From: Apostichopus parvimensis | Taxonomy: Eukaryota; Echinodermata; Holothuroidea; Aspidochirotida; Stichopodidae | DNA length: 64,000 bases | Direction of reading: 5' to 3' | NCBI GenBank assembly: GCA_000934455.1 | Contig: KN882267.1 | Location: 1-64,000, forward strand | In this document: piece after piece, positions 54,501-62,740 of the stretch | Layout of the letters: each line of letters begins with the position of its first letter | How positions within the stretch are numbered: position 1 is the stretch's first letter | Made by a program: the position numbers and the translations under genes | Notes under the pieces: model-generated | The model's database searches: none | What the model was told of the DNA's origin: nothing | The model's input: the letters and a program-made list of their open reading frames with translations, nothing else

Positions 54501-57500
54501 CAAGGCAAGTGGCTATTACAAGCGATGACAGTGAGGTACTACAGAGATGTACTATACAGCTTCTGGAGAACGCATCTCACCATGACGTAAGTCAGTAACT
54601 GTGGCACGCCGTTCGTTAATTTTAGCAATATGAGTTATTGGTAAAGTAACAGCAAAGTTATAAAGCATGTGCTTTTATCGTTAAAGCACATCTTAGGCAA
54701 TTTATTTAAAAGAACAGTACCATTGTACCGTTAACTTGGAATTAACTATTTGTCCTAGAATAACGGTTGAATGCAATTTTTAAATTACAGAACGTTATCA
54801 CGGAATAACTGTTTTTAACGATGAATATAATGATTTGACATCCATTACAAATCCTTACTCTTAATGTACAATTACAATAACTGTTTTCTTTACAATTGAC
54901 ATACACTGGGACACTGCCCAGTTTCAATTTCTTAGTGAAGGTGCTACATCAATGTTGTGAATTCTATTAGTAATGTGATTTCATTACTAAATTATACATA
55001 CAATGTGTCACATTAACATGTAAGTTGCTATAAATATTGAAAAATATTAGAAGTCCAACAACATGAATTCGCGGTTTGCATTGTACTAAATATTAAAAAA
55101 AGTAGCTTTTTTTCCCCACAAACTGTTGTTATATCACGCATTAGCGCAGTTGTTCTACCGTTAAATACATTTGTTTTAACAGTTCACTAATTGACTACGC
55201 GCTAGATTAACTATGCAGGAAATAATTATAATGCCTAGCACTCATTCTTGCAATGTGTTTTATTGCATATGATTGCCATTAGGGCATATACATGTGTATG
55301 TATCAACATTTGGTTTGGCCTCACATTGCAGGAAACTGTAAAAACACTGTAATACTTACGTTCGCTCCTCTCACCATAACGCAGTTACATATACATATTG
55401 AGGTTAGTAATCAAACAGTTTGCTTCAGTACATGTTTTATTATTGGATTCGAACCTCCGAGAAACGACGTAATGTTCTTATTTTTGTTTAATTACCAATC
55501 GATGTCACATTTAAAAAAAAAAATCAACTGCACTGTTTCATTTATTAACTCTATTAAGAGATTAACTTTTTACAAATATTAAGCTGCTTCTCATAGCCTT
55601 GACTATTCGCTATGTTGCCACTTGTAGTATTAAAGATTCCAATTTGGGGCAGTATCACCTCCTGCTGAAGGTAGCAACGCGACCTGAAATAGTCTATACG
55701 CGATCTCAGAACAGTAGCGGCTTTAACAACACCACATTCGAACTTTAACGGTTTTCGTCTGAAAAAAAAGTATATACTTGTGTGTCTTTTTCGACAGAGG
55801 GCAGTATATTTCAATCGTTATTTTGTATCAGTGTTTTGTTGGCTTTACCAATAATGGGCTAACGATGACTCTCTGCTATGAAGTAACTTATCCGCTGAGT
55901 ACAGTAGTTCAACAATCTTATATGTTTGCACAAAATGGAAATCCATCTTTCCATAGACTACCTTATAAAAAGTATCTGCCAATGAGAGGCGGCAACATGA
56001 AAGAAATTGCATACACAACAAAGGAGAAATATGTGCTGTGTATCAGTAAACATTTGGCATTATAAGCAGTTCTGAGCCGAGAAGGGCAACTCGCTATAGA
56101 GCGCTCGGAGAGACGTGCAAAGTGTTGCAAATGGCAGGTGGGGGGGGGGGCAGTTCTCGTGTACAGTGAAAGCAGTTTACCCAAAAGGTATTATGCAGTG
56201 AAAAGTGTATCATGATAGCAGTATAACTTTGTCAGTTCAGAGGTGATCCGACGCCAAAACTTCTCCGACTCGCCCACACGGTTCACCCCATCGTCTGATT
56301 AAAGAAATGCAAATATAAACCTTACAACCCATTAAGTATTTATCCATTATGAAAACAAATCGCAACTATGTGTTGTCCCTGCAAATTATACCTAAGTTGC
56401 ACGAAAATGAGTTGTTTTGACAACTATAGCGTTAGATTGCGTGATTGTTAATTGTACATGACATTTTATTATCCTCCCACAATGCTCCATGTTGCAACCT
56501 CTCTTCAGAGAAGAAAAGTGCTGCTAAACCAAAACTGATATGTTTGTCTAGTGTGAAAACATCAAAAGTATCGAACATTTTCACTTTTTGCTATACAGAA
56601 TTGCGCCCTCTGTTACATTAATTTGCGTCAGAGAAATCTCGCTGAATCCTTTATTATTTTAATGTTTTCATCCCACTGGCATTGTCCTGTTAGAAACGTT
56701 CTTTCTATTACCAGACATAGAATAATGACTCACACATGGACAAAACCGCTAGACTGAAGGAAGGAATCACGATGTCTCAGGGCTCGTGGAAATGGACTAT
56801 GCACTACAGGGGCAGGGAGATTTTGTGGCATTCACAATTTGAAGGAGAACGCAAAATATTTGCATTAAAAGCTAAGCATTATATTTGCATTATTTTAAAT
56901 TGCGCACGAGTTTAGGATACGCTGCTCCCACTCTGCACCCTGGTCCTAGTCTCCGTAGGTGCGTTCAAAGTACGCATGCATATAATTATGACAGCCATTA
57001 TTGATACGTTATGAGTGTAACCGTGTGTGCTGTTTTCAAGGTGTGACATCTCTAAAAACTATTTAACTCAATTCTGACTATTTAACTAGAATGCTCTGAT
57101 GATCGATACATACTATATACCAGAGAGTAGGTATCCACAAAGCATGTAAGTTCATTCCTTTACTCTAAATACGCCCGAAACCGTTCATTGAAATCTGAAT
57201 TGCGAGATTGAAAGATATTATGATGTACCATGCCGTGACCATTTGTGTAATGGTCCAACGTCGGTACACTTTACAGTAATTTTCATTCCTGTACGGAGCA
57301 AAATCGAAGGTAGCGGGATTCAATGTATTATTTTGTAGATTAAGAACTTCAAAAAAGATGCCATTATTATATTTTACACCTTTTGAAACAATGTTGAAGA
57401 AGTTTCAATTGTTTCGATTGTACCACACATACATGTAGTTTATTTATGTACACCCATGCACCCCCCCCCCTCCGGAAATACACTTGGTACAAGCCCCTGC

Positions 57501-60500
57501 CCCGGTAGTTAACAAGGATTTTTACGATATAAATAGGAGCCATTACAGTCTGCTTTGTTTTGTACTCTACGTTAAGATATAACGGGCAAATCTATATTAA
57601 GATATAATGACGTACATATAGACAACATCTATCACATACACAGAGTTAATGTCGGTACCAATGAACTCGGCGCACTATCAACTATCAACTGTGGAACGAT
57701 ACCCTTGCACGCTCCCCTCATTGGAAATCCCCATAATAATAATGTCTATTGAATTTGTACTGCTTGAAACTAGAATGCTCTTTATGACATAATCCTTCCA
57801 AAGTATATGTGCTGATGACGATATACACACGGTTAATTATCAGTGGTAAATAAATTCCCGTCATGGAATCAAATTACGCCGTCTATCTCGAAAGCACAGT
57901 GAATGTAAATAAGGCTAAGTCTATCGGAATCTTTATTGGGCAGAGCTCTTTTGAGGGCGCTTAACCGATAAGTACTGCGATGTGTAAATTATATACCTTC
58001 ACACTGAATATGTTTTATCTCTACTTCAGAGTTAGTCTTCACGCGGTTTCTCTTTGTTCTCCTGAATAGGCCTATATGATAAATGGTACTTTTAAAGAAA
58101 AAGTCGCCCAGGAAAGAACTTGGGCACGAAAACCAAACTACCGATCGACTGATCCGCTCTCAACCCCAGTCCCCTTGCATCGGGACTGTGACTGTGTGAT
58201 CATCGTCGGGTGTGCATCACCATTCCCCTCGAAAGGGAACAGACACTACACATGATCTTAGCCAAATGGTTTCCCTCCTTGGTTTGTACATCGTGACCTG
58301 ACTGTGGCTAAGGATTCATATTTCAGTATAGCATTTAGGAAGGAACAGGTCGTATAAATTGTAGCCCTGAATTAACTAATTGGCAGATTCCGTCGATTGT
58401 TTCTACATGTTAACTTAATTTTCACCATCGATCGCTTCTCGAATCGCGTATCATTAATAACGGGGAAAAAAGTACTGCTAAACCTTTGCAAACATGTTTG
58501 ACATGTGTGAAAACATCAAACATTCCACTTGTGTTATTTTAGAACTGCGCCCTCTATTCAGTAATGCGCTCCAGATTCATAATGGTTCTGATGTACGCAC
58601 CCAGCAAACACAAACACGTTTTTAAAACGTTATTAAAACGTTTCGTCTTTTGTTTTGATAACGTTATTTGTGGTGTAAAAAATATGTCACGAAAAAGTTT
58701 TCAGGCTATTATTTCAAAACTTTTTTTCGTTAAAACATTAATATAACATTAATATAACATTAATATCTCATAAAAACGTTATGCCGACGTTTTTATAACA
58801 CCACATTTAACGTTATAAAAACATATTTTAGAGGCTCTTTTAAAAATGTTATGATAACGTTTTGTGTTTGCTGGGCATATGGCAGAACTTTTCCTTGTTC
58901 AGGTTTCATACGTATGGCAAGCCGTTTTACCATTTTCCTTGCAATTCCACTTAAGTGAAAAACGTATCACTTAAATGGAATTAATTTCCACTTACGTGAT
59001 GTACATTTCACTTAAGTGGAATTCAATTTAAATTAAGTGAAATGCTTTCACTTAAGTGGAAAACATTTCACTTAAGTGGAAAACATCTACTTAAGTGAAA
59101 TGTATTCCACTTAAGTGGAATTGTGAAGTAATATTAGAAATATTATAAAGAACGTATGCACTGACGCTGTTCAGCAATCTCACCGAATTCTAAAAATTTC
59201 AACATTTTAGTACTTACATCGCAATTACATTGTGATATTAGTAACTGTCCTTATATACCCAGAAATACAAATAAAATCAAGATAGCCTCCGCATGGACCC
59301 GACCGAAGTAAGGAATTATCCTGATATCCCATGGTAGGGATCGAGGGGGCAAGGGGTAGGCTATGCTCAATTCTTCAGCCCAAATAATTCAAAGTTTAGG
59401 AAGCCGGTGTTCATATCCTTGTAGCACATTAGCTAGTTCCTGCACTGTGGCCTTTCCTAACAACCGGCACCGCCAAATTGTAATATGTAAACTTATTATA
59501 TAATATGACACTTTTAAATGAAATGTATTAAAGTTATGAACGTTGAGAAAGACACCAACTGTTATTACAACAAGCTTCGACTCGGCTATAACAAATGGTT
59601 GCTCTGCACTTCCTCTACCAAAACAAGATTTTTCCTTCCTTTCATGTTATACTTATTTTATCTTATCGTGTTTTTTCCTGAAGGCGGTGACTGACTGCCC
59701 ACAAAGCAATACATCCTCTATCTCCCCGCCCCGGACAGATACACCCAGTATAGTCATGGAGAACTAACCCCTCCCCGAGCATACACGTATACGAACTACA
59801 TGCATACTCATGTATCCCGTACTCTTCACTGTGTACACCCCCCCCCCCCCACCTCCCCCTTATTGAAAACCACAAATTGTCTTCTTTACGCCATGTTTTC
59901 TACGTAAGAATGTCAAGGTTACTACAGACAAAGATAATACACCTTCGGAAGGCGGAATGTCATTGTCATACTGTAGTAGACGCAATTGACGCTACGTGTG
60001 TGAAACTGTTCTTTCTATTAAGATTTGTCTATGATCACATATCGTTTTCTATTGGATTTCTATACGATACGATTTACCACTGCACTAGGCTTTCAAATCG
60101 GTCGCATCCATTATTGGTTGTTACTGAAGAGCCTATGCAGGTAAGTACATGTAACGCTTGAACTTGTTGTAAACTGTTGTCAGAATTATGGAGGAACTTG
60201 TGTCACCGCGTTGTATGGTGATTGTCGATTTTATTATTTTTGTATCTAATTTTGTAGACCCTACGGCAACCGCTTAAACTTAAAGTTAGCTGTCATGTAA
60301 GTTAAAATTAGGGCCTACACAGAACGCCTTGCGTATACACACATGTTGTAATGACAGGAGCAACTGAATACACGTAGACATGTATTGAACCATAACTGAG
60401 ACTAAATATAGCGAAAATCTTATAGTGATACAATACCATTTCTATAAACATATTTTCGGTTAACTAAGATTTTTTTTTTGTGTGATGACTATTCTTTTCA

Positions 60501-62740
60501 ATTATTGAATTCATCCTTTTTTGTGTATTTCATGATTTTCATGAGCAATAAAAAAAAATTAAAAAAAACTAAGATGCAGTGTAGCCTGTGCAGATGTTGA
60601 CAAGGTCCTATTTCTTATACCTTAATAATTAATTCGGCACGGATTCCCCTTGTGGTATGAAAAAAATTTCATGTATGACTATGAGGTGATTCATGTTAAC
60701 GGCCAACGTTATGTCAAGTTGCTTTGCAAATGCGAAACGTCTTGTATAGGGTCTAGGCCTAATTTTATCGCCGGTTGAGTGTAACGTTTATATTAGAAGA
60801 AGGAACCAAGAGGGGGCCTAGCATCAGTGGGCCTAGGTGCGCGTTATACACTAATTATGCTTGGCATATCCATTAGTATAGTTAGATATCAAGTTAAACC
60901 ACCGATTGCACACATGATAAGAGGCAGCTAGCTTCTATTTCTAATATAGGCTAGTACGATAGTCTCATTATAGGCCTTGGAAAAACTGATGGTTTATAGA
61001 TAACTTGAAGATCGGCACTATAAGCATCATTGACCTAATCTAGATTTATACAAATATGATTGCAATAATCAGGAGGAGTAGATAAGTCTCAGGCTTAATT
61101 AGTTAGTTACACGAACATTCTTCGGTGAGCGATGACACAATTTAGAAACGTTAATCGTTAGTGCACGTCTTTTTTATATGCTGTGTTAACTTAATCACAT
61201 ATTAAGTTACGTGCTTCATCATAAATTAATCATTACAAATCAAATAAAAATAACCAAAGTTAGAACAATTGCATACTAAAATCAGTGTAGTAGAGACCAA
61301 CTCGTTACTCCACACTAAGCTAGACAGGTAGGCTAGGCCGAGTGTGTAATGAATTCTCGGGAGATGTTTTCCTCTGTGGCGGGCTGTCAACGTGAGAATT
61401 GTGGGCGAGCGTCGGCTGCTTTGACTGCAGAGCAAGGCGATGCAGTTTCATTCTGGCCAAGGAGAAAGTGAAGGTGCACTATATCTGGCTAAATTAAATA
61501 GGTCTGTGGAACAATAAGGCCTACAGTACTACTAATAGGATATATAAACTTGCGAGGAGAAATTTGAATACCAATTACATTCATCCCTAATTGAAATTTA
61601 ACAATATAGCGAGTCTGAGAGAAATACACAGAAATAAGCTATACTGCTCACACATGACAATTACTGTTAGTAGGCATTTTGCCTACATATTTAGGTACTG
61701 GAAAATGATACAACTGGTCAAGTTTGCTTAATCTAAACATGCAGCTGTAATTTGTGAAACTGTAATTCGGGTTGCTTGGAACATATTCTGATACACCAGT
61801 GGCTAAAGAACAGATATTGTATGGCACCAGAAAATGCTACTCCAAATAAGGTAATAGTTAATAATATATGCATCAGTCTATTTAAATCACTGGAGATTTT
61901 GTGAGATTAACAAATGCGTCAGATGGATGTATTTTGCAAATAAAAGTAAAAATATTCATTACATGGGTGTGCCGCATATTGATGTTTTTTCGGGGGGGGG
62001 GGGGAGGGGGGGACTTACAAAATGAATTTTTCATGTTAAAAGCAAAAAAACATTGAACCAATCACACATTGATTTCTAACCTGGATTGCAAGCTAATACA
62101 ATTATATCTTAATACTACAAGGGTAGGTACGGGTGACAGTGTCACCGTGACACAGAGTAATAAAACCTAACTCAAAATACATAGTTAGGAGTTGAACATA
62201 GCCTAATGATGTTATATTTTATAGAACAATGTTATCATTTAGGTCAATAAAACAGTCTGCTCTAAATAATTCATAATGTTACTTTAGTCCTTATTTATGT
62301 TTATTTTTGAGGATAACTTGTTCAAAATATATGTGTTTGTTTTAGATACAACAGTATTTTTCTTTTGTAATACAACAATATTCGGAAAGGAATAAATATT
62401 GAAATTTACATCATTGATGATTTAATTGTAAAGTTACATTGTAATTGAAGCTATTAAATGAAATGACAATAAGAACATGTGAGGGTTGAAAGATAAACTG
62501 AGCGATCATAATATTCCTGGTATTCCTCTCACTGCAGATACCAATATATCAACTAGTACTGCAGTGGTTGTACAGTAAGGTAGATAAAGGTAATATCGTG
62601 CTCAAATCTGGTCTTTGTTTACCAACCCTCTCGACACTGGAGAAGTTAATAATAAATGCAAACTCAGCAGAACTTACCGAGGAAGACGTTATTAGACTAT
62701 TGAACTATGGAGTACAGTGTAGGAGATTCAAAGAATTTTG
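39499..62740 (+). CDS. NLR gene: DED-like domain, NACHT ATPase, repeated C-terminal modules (gene model)
   Basis: A cytosolic NOD-like receptor. Exons: 39499-39579 (ATG at 39528), 43576-43839, 44393-45936, 49320-49537, 54467-54586, 62538-62740, continuing past the window. Phases join exactly from the first to the fourth exon (1, 1, 0). The encoded order is a 17-residue leader, a death-effector-like domain (about 20-100), a linker, NACHT (about 185-360), a winged-helix-like region with FYHKLFAEWYAANYL (about 497-512), then C-terminal modules. NACHT proteins of this type hydrolyse ATP to oligomerise and signal through the death-fold domain; the ligand is unknown. The fifth exon does not join the fourth in phase (see findings), so the last two exons may belong to another copy. 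Introns run from 0.55 to 8 kb and are rich in repeats. Alternative: a cluster of two neighbouring NLR genes. Confidence 0.75.
39900..40800 (+). repeat. Diverged tandem units of about 150-180 bases
   Basis: At least three diverged copies of a unit share the order TACTATCA, then GTGGTT or GTCGTGACC, then AACCGAGTTGAAAG and AAAGTTCAAAG (seen near 40034, 40450-40510 and 40608-40670). A short internal repeat of AATGTGTATCTCA occurs at 40142-40198. It lies in the intron between the first two NLR coding exons and leads into the larger repeat at 40.93-43.5 kb. Confidence 0.6.
40930..43510 (+). repeat. Composite intronic repeat, three diverged units, rich in AGGTCA
   Basis: A unit of about 1 kb recurs. 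The block ACTAGTAT..GCAATAAC..GTTGGGAGTTACGCT..GTAATCCA followed by TGACCT-rich sequence occurs at about 41300-41560, 42415-42670 and 43005-43260. The block GAGCTCT..GGAAACCAACTCCCGCT..AAGTTATGAGG occurs at about 41725-41815 and 42845-42925 and weakly at 43315-43380. A 160-base subunit (GCAATTACTTGTGAAACTCC) is tandem at 42125-42400. At the left end a hairpin, AGGTTCCT..AGGAACCT, lies at 40942-40974; at the right end is CCCTTGGGCTCTTGTTTTC. No transposase frame or clear terminal inverted repeats are visible, so the class is unknown. Confidence 0.8.
43576..43839 (+). CDS. NLR exon encoding a death-effector-like domain
   Basis: Acceptor TTCTCTTTACAG, donor GAAG|GTAAGG, phase 1 at both ends, 88 codons. 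The reading is FGRFKVRLAKLLTTEIILSL, then FFMFPPAKIDELRH, FMVSLMEERGQIKPNDISPL and LTALDKLELNGLLSTL. A run of amphipathic helices with F-x-x-L-x-x-R-G-x-I between helices 3 and 4, and LxxLxxLxLxGL near the end, is the pattern of death effector domains. The RxDL motif typical of many DEDs is not present in the expected place, so a related death-fold subtype is possible. It would recruit adaptor or caspase-like partners by homotypic contact. Confidence 0.65.
44225..44312. repeat. Trinucleotide-rich microsatellite (AAT/ATT, GTT)
   Basis: Imperfect run of TCATCATTATAATTATTATT-type and TTGTTGTTATTATTATT units, within the intron just before the NACHT exon. The Asn/Asp-rich minus-strand frame across it is a by-product. 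Confidence 0.9.
44393..45936 (+). CDS. NLR exon encoding the NACHT ATPase and helical/winged-helix region
   Basis: Acceptor TTTTGAGAACAG, donor GCGAC|GTAAGT, phase 1 to 0, 515 codons, fully open. Walker A is GDPGYGKST (44653-44679). Walker B is LVFDGYDE (44887-44910), with the extra acidic residue usual for NACHT domains. A sensor-like FKVITCTRSSYIP follows about 30 residues later. FYHKLFAEWYAANYL marks the conserved region C-terminal to NACHT. The last 45 residues (PDDVVAMVKYLL to LLQRSTIQILDIAAKSD) form a unit that is repeated as a separate exon at 54467. The frame is open 34 bases upstream of the acceptor, but that stretch has no NLR character. All catalytic residues are present, so the ATPase looks functional. 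Confidence 0.9.
45937..49319. other. NLR intron, nothing else recognised
   Basis: It contains a C run (46091-46101) and a T run (47038-47049). Two loosely similar stretches of about 180 bases (about 46740-46870 and 46925-47055) share AAATGACAAAACGAA and may be an old tandem duplication. Plus-strand frames at 46482 and 48612 show no domain. Confidence 0.4.
49320..49537 (+). CDS. NLR C-terminal module exon, first copy
   Basis: Acceptor TTTTGTTTTCCCTCAG, donor CTATC|GTGAGT, phase 0 to 2, 72 codons plus two bases. It joins the NACHT exon in phase. The reading is IPITSVCLNKSFKECEEHVI, then VLHSGLKLNQLLTVEKIHIE, ending ILTEEDVTMIFRYGLRSEHL. The spaced leucines (LHSGLKLNQLLTVEKIHI) resemble a degenerate leucine-rich repeat, the usual ligand-sensing part of NLRs. 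A paralogous exon lies at 62538-62740. Confidence 0.75.
51317..51456 (+). pseudogene. Possible terminal NLR exon, split between two frames (tentative)
   Basis: After GGCATTTTTTCAG, one frame gives LQLNFLSNVLTELSTPHSLN, then VLNSSRKVDVYYHHSKLVLC and a stop at 51454-51456. Another frame over the first half gives FFQMFLLNCLLHTV. Both halves resemble, from memory, the short last exon of echinoderm NLRs, which has an LxNCLLP-like start and a strand-rich end. The acceptor phase for the first frame is 1, while the preceding exon ends in phase 2. It may be a degraded terminal exon, which would close the first NLR copy here. Support is weak. Confidence 0.3.
52316..52970. other. Assembly gap (655 N)
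   Basis: A run of N within the NLR locus, between exons whose phases do not match. Any exon inside it is invisible. The right edge begins with AAAAAAA. Open frames spanning the gap are meaningless. Confidence 1.
54467..54586 (+). CDS. NLR module exon repeating the end of the NACHT exon
   Basis: Acceptor GTGTCATATTATCAG, donor CATGAC|GTAAGT, phase 0 at both ends, 40 codons. The reading is VDDVDTVKRICTRQVAITSD followed by SEVLQRCTIQLLENASHHD. It aligns along its whole length with the last 41 residues of the NACHT exon (PDDVVAMVKYLL, SSTDSRLLQRSTIQILDIA, KSD), including the same phase-0 GAC|GTAAGT end. It therefore arose by duplication of that part of the gene. It joins the exon at 62538 in phase, but not the exon ending at 49537. 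Only this frame stays open across the exon. Confidence 0.7.
54587..58590. other. NLR intron, left part
   Basis: No coding signal recognised. It contains G/C runs (56138-56150, 57463-57472) and the U2-like fragment listed separately. Frames at 55292-56184 on both strands are unremarkable. Confidence 0.4.
58090..58275 (-). ncRNA. U2-snRNA-like fragment (pseudogene or snRNA-derived repeat)
   Basis: On the minus strand, 58266 downward reads TTTGGCTAAGATCATGTGTA followed by GTGTCTGTTCC. The start of U2 snRNA is TTTTGGCTAAGATCAAGTGT followed by AGTATCTGTTC, so about 26 of 30 positions agree, including the branch-point-binding segment. Downstream the sequence departs from U2, although hairpins follow (CAGTCCC..GGGGACTG; GCCCAAG..CTGGGC), then ACTTTTTCTTTAAAAGTACC, which recalls an snRNA 3' box. 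The first bases of U2 (ATCGCTTCTCGG) are absent, as is a clear Sm site. I take it as a U2-derived pseudogene or SINE, not a working gene. Confidence 0.4.
58600..58875. mobile_element. MITE-like element with 15-bp terminal inverted repeats
   Basis: CCCAGCAAACACAAA (58600-58614) and TTTGTGTTTGCTGGG (58861-58875) are perfect inverted ends. The 276-base inside is built from AACGTT-containing units (TTTTTAAAACGTTATTAAAA, ATAAAAACGTTATGCC, TTATGATAACG) and a short tandem of ACATTAATATA (58735-58772). It has no coding capacity and is non-autonomous. No clear target-site duplication is seen. Superfamily not assigned. Confidence 0.75.
58944..59126. repeat. Cluster of CACTTAAGTG palindromes
   Basis: About nine copies of the palindromic core CACTTAAGTG or close variants (CACTTAAATG, CACTTACGTG, AATTAAGTG) occur in 183 bases, mostly spaced 20-24 bases and often extended to TTCCACTTAAGTGGAA. 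The best part is 59048-59082, with a 20-base period. It lies 70 bases right of the MITE-like element and may be part of a larger composite repeat. Confidence 0.85.
59127..62537. other. NLR intron, right part
   Basis: It contains a C run (59837-59849), a G run (61991-62010) and a good donor CAG|GTAAGT at 60140/60141 after an open frame (59877-60161). A TTCTTTCTATTAAG acceptor before it would define an exon of about 120 bases, phase 2 to 0, ending SHPLLVVTEEPMQ. It has no similarity I recognise to the NLR modules and does not fit the phase of its neighbours. Confidence 0.35.
62538..62740 (+). CDS. NLR C-terminal module exon, second copy
   Basis: Acceptor TTCCTCTCACTGCAG, donor TTTTG|GTGAGC, phase 0 to 2, the same as the exon at 49320. 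The reading is IPIYQLVLQWLYSKVDKG, then NIVLKSGLCLPTLSTLEKLI, ending AELTEEDVIRLLNYGVQCRR plus FKEF. It aligns with the first copy at IPI, IVL-SGL-L, T-EK, I-A and LTEEDV..YG. A run of leucines (SGLCLPTLSTLEKLII) suggests a leucine-rich-repeat-like strand-turn-helix. The gene must continue beyond 62741, but no phase-2 acceptor with a plausible next exon is seen before the window ends. Confidence 0.75.
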
